Part shown: positions 38,293 through 52,295 of the stretch, in pieces
Layout: each line of letters opens with the position of its first letter
How positions within the stretch are numbered: position 1 is the stretch's first letter
DNA from: Eretmocerus hayati
Lineage: Eukaryota; Arthropoda; Insecta; Hymenoptera; Aphelinidae
DNA length: 64,000 bases
Assembly (NCBI GenBank): GCA_029851415.1
Contig: CM056742.1
Span: 187,655,344 to 187,719,343, forward strand
Direction: 5' to 3'
Position numbers and translations under genes: made by a program
The notes under the pieces: generated by a model
Told to the model about the DNA's origin: nothing
What the model saw: only the letters and a program-made list of their open reading frames with translations
The model's database searches: none

Positions 38293-39346
38293 GTGTCCTC
38301 ACATAAGCCTGAACCTCTCATGAGCCTCCCTAACTCATTTTGGTTCATTCCAAAAATTCTCATGGTCAAGTATTCACAGTAGTATTCGTGATCGAATGCT
38401 GTCTGTTATGGTCGTGCTTAGGTACATTCACTGGTTCTCATGATCGATTACACCTGTTGGTTACCGTAATCAAATCGCCACCCACGCTTGATTAAGGAGG
38501 CTCAGTAGTCGAAACTTTTCAAGTCATTCTGAATTGGAAAAATTATGATGCATACTGCGTGATACAAGGAATCTATTGCAATTTTGAAATATGCCGGTTG
38601 CCGACCTCATTTTCGAGAAAAAAATTCTCAAAGTATTGGAATTTAACACGGCGTCTTATGGGTCATGACCACGGAATGAGTCATATCTCAAAATTTCCCA
38701 GTGTTACCGCGACGAGCAACTGTCCAAGCATAGATCATTTATAAATGAATGGAATTTCATTCAGAAACATGCATGTTCCCGACGTGTGAAAGGCAGGAAA
38801 ACATTCGAAAGAATCAAAACTGTCGAAAAACAGGTGTGCAGCGGCTGATCGACCGCTGGCACGCTTGCGCGAGCGCGAGCTTGGGTTGTGTATGTGTGTT
38901 GGTGAGCGAGCGCGTCTCGTAGCCTGACGCTTGTGTTAGTAGGCGCGGGGCCCCGAATGCTCGTGATACGTTACCCAACGACGGAGCATCCTTAAGTACT
39001 CACGGTGGTACTCGTCATCTGGTATTCACGGCACTACATGTGATCGATAATTGAGAATAGCACTCGTGATAGAATCCCAGTGGTGGTACACGTGATCGAG
39101 TACTCGAAGTGATAATTACATGGGTGATACTCGGGGTCGAGTCGTGATGGTAGAACTTTTGGAGTATTGAAGACGATCCTCGTGATCGAGCATCCATGGT
39201 TGGGCTCATGATCGAGTGTGAGTGGTGACCACCACGATCGAATACTTACTCACTCATGAGAAGATACTCCGAATCGGATGTCCGTGGTACTACTCGTGAT
39301 CAATCAATACAAAGAGCACTCGTGATATAATATCACCGGCGATATA
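38293..39346. repeat. Degenerate satellite, left block (ACTCGTGATCGAGTACTC type)
   Basis: Variants of ACTCGTGATCGAG and of the near-palindrome TGATCGAGTACTC recur every 25-40 bp. Clear examples are at 39010-39030, 39078-39105 and 39178-39200, with a weak zone before 38530. The array resumes at 43575 after the 4.2 kb element. A longer block, CCTGTTGGTTACCGTAATCAA near 38452, is matched by CCTGCTGGCCACCGTAATCAA near 43612, which shows that the two blocks are homologous at a larger scale as well. Confidence 0.6.
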
Positions 39347-39454
39347 CAGTACCGTGCAACAATTCCTGAACGGGGGTATGAAATCCTCTCTTGCAAAAAC
39401 TTCGATTGCTCGAGCCCAGATCAACGTAGAGGAATTTTGAAAAAAGCATCTTAA

Positions 39455-40023
39455 AGATGAGAAGAAATGCTAACTTATTATGGTCTTCGATTTTTCTTTC
39501 AGCCTTTTTTGGTACCTCAAATAGCTGATGTAATTTCAAGGATTTCGAGAAAAAAACCGTTTTTACTCTATCGGCTGTAATTTGTACGCGGATGGAGATA
39601 GAACAATTTTGCAAAAAGCATCTTGAAGAGCGGGGAAAATGCCATTCGCAATAATTTTTTGATTATTTTTTACGTCGTGTGAATAAGAGTGTGAAAGCTC
39701 TCAAAGTAGCCAAAACCGTGGTTTTTCGCCATTTTTACACGTATTTCATTGAAAATCCGAGAATCTGGCTACTTTGAGAGCTTTTACACTCTTATTCACG
39801 CGACGTAAAAAATAATCGGAAAATTATTGCAAATGGCATTTTTTCCGCTCTTCAAGATGCTTTTTGCAAAATTGTTCTATCTTCATCCGCGTACAAATTA
39901 CAGCCGATAGAGTAAAAACGGTTTTTTTCTCGAAATCCTTGAAATTACATCAGCTATTTGAGGTACCAAAAAGGGCTGAGAAAAAAATCGCAAACCATAA
40001 AAAGTTAGCATTTTTCCTCATCT
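39455..40023. mobile_element. Foldback MITE with TTAA duplication, nested in the 39347-43572 element
   Basis: The ends are AGATGAG and CTCATCT. TTAA stands directly outside both (39451-39454 and 40024-40027). Two arms of about 258 bp face each other around a loop near 39712-39767 and are almost identical. The outer element's inner TIR continues after the insertion: GGCATGTGAAAGCC at 40028 matches the inverse of the same block at 43455. This shows that the foldback entered an existing TIR. TTAA duplication is characteristic of piggyBac-type elements. No transposase is present. Confidence 0.8.
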
Positions 40024-40143
40024 TTAAGGGCATGTGAAAGCCAACTTTGACCGACACCCCAAACCATCAACTAATCGATTTTTCTCCTCGAGATCTACGG
40101 TAAATCTCAAAAAAGTAATTCCAAGTATGGAAGCTTTGAAGAC

Positions 40144-40313
40144 AGATCTATAATTCAAAAAAAGAATCGAGTTGATTGGTTGAACATTGCCTTCACACTT
40201 TGGTTTGGGAGTTGACCATTTCCTGAAAAATACTCACACGCCTAACTTCGAAACCAAAGTGTGAAGGCAATATCCATCCAATCAACTCGATTCTTTTTTT
40301 AAATGATAGATCG
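40144..40313. repeat. Hairpin, 63 bp arms
   Basis: Left arm 40144-40206 and right arm 40250-40313 are inverted complements with few mismatches. Shared blocks are AAAAAAAGAATCGAGTTGAT and ATTGCCTTCACACTTTGG. The loop is about 43 bp. It is a separate small foldback inside the 4.2 kb element, without a clear target duplication. Confidence 0.75.
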
Positions 40314-41159
40314 CATTTGGGAGCTTCCTTACTTGGACGTACTTTTTCCGATATCGTCCTCAAAAAGTTCAGAAAATGATCAGAAGTATGACATTTTCCG
40401 AAGGCCCATGAGCTGTGACTTTGGCTGAGTCGAGGTAAGGTTGGGTTAGGTCCTCTACACAGCCCCCACATCAGCTGTTGTTATTGTTTGAATAAATGAG
40501 TACTCGCAGACTGTCGTGAGTTTTGTCGCGCAGTATTCGGCGTGCACATAAAAGCAGAGCCGGAAAATTCATTCATTGGTAAAACTAAAGACAGTGATAA
40601 CTTCGTTTATATGTGAAAAGAACGAATCCAAGTGTTGACAATCTGAGTGACAATTCTGTTTCTTGAGACTCTTATTAGCTCGGCTCCTCGATTTGAAAAG
40701 CAGTTCACACGACAGTGAATATATAAGGATTATCTTTCTGAGCCTTAATTGAACTGAGTCAATAATTAACTGAGACAGTAATCAACGGGGCAAGAAGCTT
40801 TATTGATATTGTTTTCCAAGTCTGAGCATTTTCGAGGTATGAAATTGTCTTTCGTCGACATCACATATTTATGTACAGAATAGAGAAGCATTATCCAAGG
40901 TATTAATGAAGTCCTATACTTGAATACAGTTCAGAGGAGAAAATCAGTTGATCAATAAACTGAGAGAAAAGTCATGCATCCAACAAACTTGCTGAAAATG
41001 CCATCTTTACAGATACATGGGAGTGTCCATCAGATAGGTTTACAACCTCTCGATTACACCAAATTCTTTCTATAGGTGTTGAGAATATGTATTGATCCAG
41101 TTCAGAATTTTCCTGCAATGTTGAGGCCTCATGATCATTCCAGAGCAAACTAATTATTC

Positions 41160-42600
41160 TGTTTCATGTTTCAACCACAATATGTCAAAAGACTTGGTTA
41201 AAATAGCGAGCCCGGGTAAGTCTTTTAGAGCAAAAGTAAATATTTGAATTTTGCAATAAGCTTCAATTTGTGTTCACTGAGATCCCTGTTTAATAGAGGG
41301 GTGAATTGACATTCATTCATTTAAATTGATTGAGAATTTGCATCAGTTGTGGAGATTTTATGACTCAGAATTGAAAAGTTACATAGTAAATTACACTCCA
41401 CAAAGAATGTAGTGATAAAATTTAGAATCTTAGTGTCATGAGTTGACCTCTGGTTCATGATTGATTGATCTTGCCATGTTACTGCAGGTTTCAACTGAAA
41501 TATCTTGAAATTATCTACATCAAATGGCGCATCCGGGTGACTCTAAGAGCAAAAATAAGTTAGTGGGCATTACTGTGAGCTCCAATTTGTGTCTGCTGAG
41601 ATCCCTGTATCATAGAGGGGTAATTTCATATCCACTTCTCTCAATTTATTGAGAATTGGCTTGGTTGTGGAGTTTTTGTGCCTTGGAGTTGAAAAGTTAC
41701 ATGGTAAATTTCATTCTACAAAGAATTTAGTGACAACCTTTAGAATCTTATTGCCATGAGTTAGCCTCTAAATCATGTTTGATTGATTTCACCATATACT
41801 ATTTTAGGTTACAACTAGAATATCTTGGAATCACCTGGTCCAGATGGAGCGCCCGGGTGAATTTCGGAGCGAAAGTGAATTAGTGGACACTGCAATAAGC
41901 TCCAATTTGTGTCTCCTGAGATCCCTGTATTTTAGAGGGGTGATTTCATATTCACTTCTTTGAATCAATTGAGAATTGACTCACTTGTGGAGTTTTTGTG
42001 ACTTGGAATTGAGAAGTTACTTGGTAAATTCCATTAGACAAGGATTGTAGTGATGAAATTGAGATTCTTTTTGCCATGAGTTGACCTTTGAATCATGTTT
42101 AATTGATTTCACCATACTATTCCAGGTTCCAACCAGAATATCTTGGAATCACCTGGTCCAAATGGAGCGCCCGGGTGAATTTTAGAGCAAAAGTGAATTA
42201 GTGAACATTGCAGTGAGCTCCAATTTGTGTCTCCTGAGGTCCCTGTATTTTACAGGAATGATTTCATATTCATTTGTTTCAATCTGTTGAAATTTGGCCC
42301 AGTTGTGGAGCTTTTTTGACTTGGAATTGGAAACTTATAAATTCCATCATACCATGAATTCATTGGTGGAATTCAGGATCTCATTCTTAGTTGTGTGCCT
42401 TCATATTAACTCTGATGAATCTCATCATTCTTTCCAAGGTATCAACATGAATACCCTAAGATATTTGTTCAGAATAACTCGCTTGAGTGACTTCGAGAGC
42501 AAAAACTGATCTTGAGTATGCCACGAGCTCCCAATTATGTCTGTTGAAATCTTTGTATTCGAGAGGTGAGATTTCATCTGCATTTCAAGGTATGTCATGA
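41160..42600 (+). repeat. Tandem array of about 319 bp units
   Basis: The landmark GATCCCTGT (or a close variant) occurs at 41281, 41600, 41920 and 42239, a spacing of 319-320 bp, with a decayed one near 42548. Each unit also repeats GGAGCGCCCGGGTGA or a variant, GCTCCAATTTGTGTCT, TAGAGGGG, a TTGAGAAT block and GCCATGAGTT. That makes four clear units and a decayed edge. No frame is conserved between units, so it looks like a satellite captured or grown inside the transposon. Confidence 0.8.
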
Positions 42601-43574
42601 ATGTATGTACTCCAATAATGTCTACATAGCTTCTATCTGTACTTACCAATTTCTAGCTGTTTGATATAAATCATGAACTTCGGATACTAAAATTTTTGGG
42701 ACAGATTAACTTTGTGGAGTTGCTTTGCATGAAATTCTGGAATTGTTTTGAGTCCCAAATAGAGTCAAATTTGTGTCTACAATCTGAATGGATGCCATAA
42801 CATGAATAGTGATACTATCACAATGAATCCTTTTAGGTACAGCGATAACATGAATACATGACTTTGGCCAATAAGAGGCAGCGATGTGTCATAATCAATA
42901 CACATTTGAACAGGTCTTGGAACTGACAAAATAGCTCAAGAGTGTGTATAGATGTGCATTCGAGTAATTGCTTAGAAAAAGTTACCGAGGAAGATATTCC
43001 TACAGAAATCACTTCACTAAAAATGAATACACATAGTACAAAAGTGTGTACACACACATAGTACAAAAATGTGTTTTCAAGAGTAAAAGTGATGGTTCAA
43101 CAAAAAAGCCACATAAAAAATATACTTGAATGCAAGTATATACAAAAAATGTGAACCTCAGCAGAATTAGCACTAGATGTCACATAAAAAATATACTCGA
43201 CAGTATATAAGAAATGTGATTAGGAACCTTCATTTTTTACATCAATAACTCATCATCAGTGTACCTTGCGGGTAGCTATTCAGTCATGAATCTACGTATG
43301 CATCGATAAGCATGACGCAGTTATTACGACGCAGAGGAAGCGGGGAGGATTCACACCACCCCTCCCCCTCCCTTATAATATATTCATATATGTAACATCT
43401 AACCCAACCTCCCTTACCCTTAGTACGGTCCCCTCGGTCGGTGAAAGTCGGCTTTCACATGCCGTTAAGATGCTTTTTTCAAAATTCCTCTACGTTAATC
43501 TGGGCTCGAGTAATCGACGTTTTTGCAAGAGAGGATTTCAAACCCCCGTTCAGGAATTTCTGCACGGTACTGTA

Positions 43575-44270
43575 TGTAATCGAATACATGTGGTGTCCAC
43601 AAGTGAGTACCCCTGCTGGCCACCGTAATCAAGCGCGCACTTGCCCCCGATTGGGTACCTTAAAAAGCCCTGGTGATCGATCATCGCCAATAGCTCCCAA
43701 CGGCAGTACACGTGATCGAGTACTCATGGTGATACTCGCGTTCGATTTGCAGGGGTACTCGGGGTTGAGTCCTTACAGATGTGCTTTTGGAGTTACCTCG
43801 ATCGTTTTCGTACAATTCTCAACCACCGCGGCGGTTGATCGCGGCGCGCCGTGATCAAATAATCGCCTTCTCGTGATCACGTGGCGTGAATCGCGAATAT
43901 GACGTGATTCGCATCATGTTCGTGTTTGAGTGCTCTGGACAACAGTGCCCTCGATTATGCTCCCACTCGTCTTTAAATACTCACAGTCGCTCCGTGAGGG
44001 AGTATTCACCTACTCACCGATTAAGCGATCTCAGCGTAACCGATCACAGTTTTCATCATGGTTATTCAATATTGTGTATTACCATCGTAAATACTCTACC
44101 CCAACTATCACCGCGATTCTTAGTCACGAGTGCCGATGGGAGTACTCAGTCACAGGTATCAATTTTGCAGGTACTCATCACGAGGAATGTCATGAGAGTC
44201 TGATCACGTACCGCCCAATCGCTTGTAGCACCGCAGTCGTTCGATCTGGTTGATCGCTGATCAATCAGAC
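43575..44270. repeat. Degenerate satellite, right block
   Basis: This is the continuation of the array that ends at 39346. CACGTGATCGAGTACTCATGG near 43700 and related GATCGAG, GAGTACTC and CTCGTGATCACG motifs recur at irregular 25-40 bp spacing. It is more decayed than the left block toward 44270. Confidence 0.55.
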
Positions 44271-44281
44271 CAACTTGCTCC

Positions 44282-44351
44282 TGTTATGGGCGTAAGCTAC
44301 ACAGGCACCCGCACTTCAAGGGTATCACATATAAGGACCGCCGCCGCATGG
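44282..44351 (+). repeat. Dispersed repeat upstream of tRNA-like unit (relative at 52296)
   Basis: About 65 bp, from TGTTATGGGCGTAAGCTACA to CACATATAAGGA, match 52296-52350 with few changes. The tRNA-like unit begins directly after it, so here it forms the 5' flank. The CATATAA block about 15-25 bp upstream of the tRNA-like start could act as a TATA-type element for pol III, which is inference. Confidence 0.65.
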
Positions 44352-44434
44352 TGCGGCCAGACTAGCTCAGTCAACAGCGTGTCAGTCTCTTGATCAAGAG
44401 GTCACCGGTTCGTTTCCCGGCGGCCGCACTTTTT
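44352..44434 (+). ncRNA. tRNA-Lys(CUU)-like pol III unit, SINE head or tRNA pseudogene
   Basis: An A box (CTAGCTCAGTC) identical to the D-arm of insect tRNA-Lys and a B box (GGTTCGTTTCC) are spaced as in a tRNA. TGCGGCC at 44352 pairs perfectly with GGCCGCA ending at 44428. Five T residues (44430-44434) follow at once as a pol III terminator. Aligned with tRNA-Lys, the anticodon would be CTT at 44389-44391. However, there are four extra bases between acceptor and D stem, and the anticodon arm is replaced by the palindrome CTCTTGATCAAGAG. A normal cloverleaf therefore cannot form, so I call it a tRNA-derived transcription unit, not a working tRNA. Confidence 0.55.
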
Positions 44435-44603
44435 ATTCAGTGCATAGAGGACAAAAAAATCATAACACTCCATGTGATTCTCATCATAAAGTGTTTTTTT
44501 GTGAATTGAAAGTGCTTAGTGATTCGAATTTTCTCAGCGAAAAAAGATTACAATATAACTTCGGTTCGGCTGATTATGATAAAAAATCGTGGAATGTATA
44601 GAT

Positions 44604-45529
44604 GAGATTGAATGGAACTCAATTTGGTCACATAATGATGTAAATGATTGCGTATCATCTCTTGACAAAACTCTCAAAAATTGAGTTAGCCAGAATATTC
44701 CTCTCAAACGTCGAATGATTTCTCTATATCGAAAGTGGTATGACAAAAATAGTTTGCATTCTAAATGGAAGATTAGTTTGTCATTATCTGATCAAATAGA
44801 CTTCAAGAGAGTGCGAGCGCAATGCATAAGGATGTTTCGTAAGAAATACTTTGATTATATATCATCTGTTGAGAACAATTTGAAAAACAACATGCGGCAT
44901 TTCTGGTCATATACCAAAAATCTGAAGAAAACCAATAGTTTCCCAAATTATATGAGATATGGAAGAAAATCGGCGAAGAATGGACCAGATATCGCTGATA
45001 TGTTCTCAGAATACTTTGGCTCAGTATATAGTGTCTCAGTACTCGAAAATATTGATCAAAATGATTATTGTAATTTAAATTCGGATTCCATCGATATCTC
45101 ATTAGATAAACTTGATTTATTGGTAGCTGCTATGCATGAAAATGTGGAGCCAGATGCAGACGGTATTTCCGCTGTGTTTATTAAAAAGTCCTGGCCGAAG
45201 ATTAGAGTGTGTTTGAAATTTTCAAGAAGTCGTTGAGCCAAAGAATTTTTCCATCTGAACGAAAGACAGTCTTCATTCAACGAATATATACGAGCGGTGA
45301 TAATCATGTAACCAAGAATTATAGACCTATCTCAAGCTTATTTACATTGATGGAAACGAATACTTTCCAAATGTGTCGAACCTTACGCCTGCCAGACCAC
45401 GTGACTCCCGGTAATTTTGATCGGAGGTTAGACACGTGGAACATGTTGTTAACCAACATAGGTAATTACATTTTTGCGTTTCTCGATATGTTTCGTAAGA
45501 TTTGTTGTGCGCACCAGACGATGTTATGA
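44604..45529 (+). pseudogene. Broken LINE reverse transcriptase fragment (Jockey/CR1-like)
   Basis: The + strand encodes the linker between endonuclease and reverse transcriptase, and the start of the RT domain, of a Jockey/CR1-type LINE. Landmarks are EIEWNSIWSHNDVNDCV, a stop near 44680, then PLKRRMISLYRKWYD, then HFWSYTKNLKK, then ADMFSEYFGSVYS, then EPDADGISAVFIKK. A frameshift follows near 45220, after which the neighbouring frame continues with IFKKSLSQ and the RT motif NYRPIS near 45320. The catalytic YADD region is absent. Stops, the frameshift and truncation on both sides mean that it is dead. It lies downstream of the tRNA-like unit, with no sign that they form one element. Confidence 0.8.
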
Positions 45530-48500
45530 TTTCGAATTTTCATAAATTGATGATGTGGTCAATTTTTGGAATACTGGAATGCTGGATGCTGGAATAATGG
45601 ACCCCAAATATCTCAAAATTTCCTAAGTTTTCAAAACTGATGTGATTTTCGGATCTAGCGCACGACTCAAGAGCTTGGCTAGGTTGCTATTGTGGTATTA
45701 GACTCACTTTTTACTCAATCGTCTAAGTGATCAATCTGGAAAACGATTCAGTTGCAGTAAATAAAACTCTAGCGTTGAAAATGTCTTCGTGGTCATGTTC
45801 TTGACACACTTGGAAGCTTGGAAGAACGATATTCGATCATCAAGATGATTGTAACACATATTTCTGAATAAAAGTCATCATGAAAATAGGCAAAAATCGA
45901 GAATCCTCAACCACCCTCTTGAAATATCCAAATCCGGATATTGAATATGACAGCCACGGCTGAATCGAGCATACGCTGTGATATGCAGGAAAAAGGTTCC
46001 AGTCAGGGATATAGGAAGTCACAAGGGTGTCTCATAAATTTTTATGAGGTCGAATCAAGATGGTAATCGAGTCGGAAGTTTGCGCTGCCGAAAATTCGGA
46101 TTGAGCTCATTCTCACGGTATCCGGAGAGAGTATGAGTGAGCGGGCCGATTAAAGGCGAATTTATGCGCGCGCTCTCGTTGCATAATGAACAGTAGCAGG
46201 CCGACCAACTATACCACTCTCTACTCGAGACTTTAGACTCCGTCATGGCCCGTCATCACGTACACGATGTTCTATAGTAGCTATAGGTGAGCAGATCCGA
46301 TAAAGATGCAGAGAGGCACGAATGCTAATCTCCGCGACGACGACGACGACAGCCAAACTCAAGACTCGAGCACTTGGCTGATATGCGATGCGACCCATTC
46401 CGAAGCTCGTTCAACTGATAGCTTGTAAGATCTGTGGATCTATCTATATATGTGATTACGATGTAGAGGATACCCCGATGACCACTTACGATTCGATGTA
46501 GACGGACGACGATCGCTTCGAGCAAGTACTTCCGGGAAATCCGACGCTCGAGACATTCGATACGCGTCTCTCCCGTACACGGATGACCAGGAAAAACCAT
46601 GTCACGATTGTTCCGGACCTCCTTGTCGGTTCTGTCTTAGCTCTATATAGGAATGCTTCAAGATTGGAGACACGGTCACCTCGTTTGTAAGGGAAAAAAA
46701 GAGGGATAGTGAAAAATGTCTGACGAAGACGTTTGATCTCGGAATCGAATCAGCTCAGGCCATCAATCAGGCCACGCTTATTACTTATTAAAATTCACGT
46801 CCAGCTCAGTCGACGACGCACCTCAAAAGACTCCTCAGCGTCACCGGGCGATTTCACGCTATATACTGTCATATCCAATTATTAATTCATATCCTTCCGG
46901 CGCGAAGCTCGAGAAAGATGCGCTCATGGAATAATAATTGCGTCGCTTGATTTTGTAGACGTCTTTGCTGGCGCTACATCTTATGACATGCGAACAGTCA
47001 TCTCTCTAATATCCTCTCGACGGAAATTGATGTGTAGTAGAGTTCATTAAGGCACCAATTCTGAATTTTTCATGATTGCAATTTTGCGACAGAGACCGGA
47101 AGAAGATTGATGAGTCTTCCAAAAAAATCTTTCCGAGGTATGTGTTCGCGAGAAATCAGCTAAACTTGGTGCAGAAGTATTAGATCCTTCTTCACTTTTT
47201 GTGTTTTCCAGGGTAGAATTCAATGCTCCAACTTTGAATAGCAGAATTTCGGAAGATGCAAAGAATTCAAAGCAGTACGATTGAAAATATTCATGAAGTG
47301 AAAGCTATATCGAATTAGAAAATATACGATTTAGGATGCTATATCGTTGAATAAATTTCACACGAGGAAACGCATTCATAGAAACTGCAGCCATGACGCA
47401 TTGCGATCGTTCCACAGTTATACGGTGTCATGGGGTTCCATTAATTAACTTCATATTCAATCTTCCTTCAATCTATCTATGTTACTATAATTGAAATGTG
47501 ACTCTCTCAATTACCTCGGGCCGTCCATCGAGATGTTGGGTTGAAATTGGTGGAGTTCTTGCACAAATTCTGGATATTTATATACTCATGTGTGAGTCAT
47601 TGAACAAAGTTCGTCGGGAAAAAATCAAACATGTCTTCTAAAAGAAGGGAGTGTACTTCATTTCATTACGAGCCTTCGCAAAATTACAACGCCGAGTGAC
47701 CATTTTCAATTAGAATTATTAAATAGCTGTGATGTCAGTCGAACCACCTCCTTCATTTCTATACATGCTTCTGCAAGTCTTCTGAGTTGACACAAAAAGT
47801 CTTCCTCGTGAGCTCTGCTATCAATTTTGCATCGACCCGTATATAAGGACTTCATTATTGGCAAATAACCTTTATCTCGAAAACTGAACGTGTTTTAGAT
47901 TTTTGACAGACTTGAACCCTGCTTTAATTTTCAATTATCTCAAATTAATCTTAAAAGGAATCGGATGGGCAGAAGGAAAGACGGTAATTAATTTTTTCCA
48001 ATTGTTCCGGTAGATTTGGCCAACTCAAATTCGTCCACTAAACTGGATGAACCAAGAAATTTGACAATCACTCAATTCACTCTTACAACGAGTAAATGAA
48101 CTGCTGCTCGTTAGGTCGAAAACGACTTCTCAAAAAGAGTTCAAGAGCCTCGGAATCTCGTTCTTGAGCGTCATCCACAGTAGATAGTCTCTCATCTGTC
48201 ATGCAAAAAGCAACTTGCTTCCATGGAGAAACATTCGCTTCAATTGAAATGTATTACTCCCGCTAATTAGTGAGAGGGAGTATAATTACAAAAAGCATGT
48301 TTCGAGGACCGTCGCTCATGATATTTTCGTGATTCAATCTAAATGGAAAATATCAATGAGACTAAGTATTCAATGCGCATCAAAATCCTTTGAGCTAAGA
48401 TAAAATTTTGGCCAAATTTCTTACAAGGAATCGTGATGGACTTTAACAACTTTCCATGCAGTTTGGAATAAGTTTTTGATTAAATTCTGAAAGCTGTGCA

Positions 48501-49599
48501 ACCATTTAACTAATCCCACTCATTCAAATAAAGTGTTCTGAGACGGGAAGAAAATTTTCAGATCCTCAAGTGATTGACGGCTCAATTCATTCCATTGCTT
48601 ATATTTTTGAAGATTGGTACAATGTTTTGGATGTAGATGAGTTATATGAAAAATTTGATCATGAAACCTCAAATCAACCCAACATATTAACAAAAGTGAT
48701 GGCCCAACAGAACAAAAAAGCACTACGACTATACTTTTAATGAGAACTCACCAATCAAGTGTGTAAAAACTCGACACCAAGTATTCCTAGCGCCCTCTGA
48801 TGTCAGAAGTCCTCAGATATATTCAAGGGAAATGATTTCCATAGAAATTTTCATGATTCCTATAGAAATGTTTTCTGGTTGTATGAGGAATTACTGATAA
48901 TGAACGCAGTGCATTATCATACCAACTGTGCATTTTGATGATCTAATTGATGTCAATTTTCGAATACTCGAACTTTCGCTCAGTTAGAAAATTTTCCAAT
49001 GTCGCAGAATCCCCAGCAAAGATTTCTCGAGATATCGAAACACACTGGAAACAAATATTGATCGCAAAATGGTAAATATTTGTCCGCGTATCGGCAAAAG
49101 TTCTGCGCGATTTTTCACTACTACGGAACCATACATTCTCACAATTCATAGTTTTCAGTAGCAGTTCTCATCATCAAAAGAGCGCGTCATGGTCCACACA
49201 AGCCAGATACGTAGGAATCTGTCGCTCAGCTACCTTCATGTGTGTGCGCGCGTATTTTCAGATGAACTGCGCGGTTGGGAAAGTTGTTCCATTCATTCGA
49301 GTACGACGAGAGAACGGAATCAGTTTCTAGAGTTTGCTTTGCAGTCTTGCATTATTGTTTTGAGTAAGCTCGTGTTTGTCGGCGCGCGAGAGTTGTCTCG
49401 CTCTCTCTTTGCGAATATATAGACCAATCCAGACTGTACGAGACGCAGAATGCGACTCACACGACAAGAGCAACTTTTCATTTCGCGTTGAGAGTTAGAA
49501 AGTAAACTTGAGAGTACTTTCGATAGCTGCGAACAACGTCACTTCGCGGATATGATTCCACCCTCTTTCTCCGGGTGTCACATTTCGCATACATTGTAC
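45530..49599. other. No gene seen
   Basis: 46.0-46.7 kb is CpG-richer, with a short CGA run near 46335, and might be regulatory. A TATA-like GAATATATAGA lies near 49413 in another GC-richer patch (49.18-49.48 kb), but no downstream exon follows. The remainder is AT-rich, and I see no exon, RNA gene or repeat family. Confidence 0.5.
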
Positions 49600-51370
<1,771 letters not shown>

Positions 51371-52295
51371 TGGTACGGATCATCTTTCATACATCAATAT
51401 TAACTCTTTTTCGCTGATGTATATGGTGAAATGTCGAAATTCCACTATTTTCATCGTTATCGTATGAAATAATAAAACTATAGGTTGATTGTTGAGTCGC
51501 AGCCGCGGAATCGATCATCACTCAAATGTTCCATAGAAAAAATCTCCAAACGAGAACCCACCAGCGATTTAGATTCGGGCACACTACTCGATGATAATTT
51601 ATTGAATTGATGACAGATTTGATAAGGCACTATCCTAATATTCAATCATCAAGGGGCTTCCCAATGTCACGACGTTGTCCCCGCGCTGACCTAGCCTCAA
51701 CGTGACGTTGACCCGACGTCATTTTTTTGTTCGAGCTACTATCATCAAAGAACTGTTGAAGGTGACTAGGTTTAAGGATTTGGGAGCTTAGGGGTTCATC
51801 GTGAGTCACTCTCTCATGTCACCATCCGATTGCTCAACTGTCAAGAAGATTCTCGTAGGAGAATCAATTCTGCCTTTGAAATCATATCAGCGATCCGGAA
51901 AACCCTTGAGAAAAATTTCAAGACCTGGATTCACCAGTTATCTTGGAAGTTTTCCGACCACCATTTTGGTCCGCCATCTTGGATTTGGGAAATTTGTTTT
52001 TCTGATCCCTTTTTCGTGTTCAGCAACCCAAAAACCCTCGAGAAGAGTGTTTTGAGATAAAATGGGCAGTTATAAGGAAATCTTGTCCTATCATTTTGGA
52101 TCCGCCATCTTGAATAGGCATCTTGCATTTTTTGACCCCATCAAAATAAAGGTTTGTCATATCTGAGCAAATCGAGATAAATAGGGTGGAAATGGGATGA
52201 AATTCCCAAAAATTGTTTTCATCTGGCGAAAATTGTTTGAAAGTCAGACGATTGTATCCCTATGACGTCACACGGTGCAAACTGCAAGTCATCTA
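51371..52295. other. No gene seen; CCGCCATCTTGG-type sequence
   Basis: GGTCCGCCATCTTGGATT near 51968 and GATCCGCCATCTTGAAT near 52089 are two related blocks about 120 bp apart, probably part of an unclassified dispersed repeat. No coding frame or RNA gene is supported. Confidence 0.45.

Larger units (their letters stand above)
39347..43572. mobile_element. 4.2 kb TA-flanked element with about 110 bp TIRs
   Basis: The left end, starting CAGTACCGTGCAACAATTCC, and the reverse complement of the right end, starting CAGTACCGTGCAGAAATTCC, match over about 110 bp with only a few differences. Both ends are flanked by TA (39345-39346 and 43573-43574). CAGT ends plus TA duplication fit the Tc1/mariner superfamily. 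The inside has no transposase. It holds a nested foldback (39455-40023), a hairpin (40144-40313), an array of about 320 bp repeats (41160-42600) and duplicated short blocks around 43030-43230. The element sits inside the satellite at 38293-44270. Confidence 0.8.

Noticed and set aside
44352..44434. Functional tRNA-Lys gene
   Set aside because: The anticodon stem cannot form normally, and the acceptor-to-D-arm spacing is wrong.
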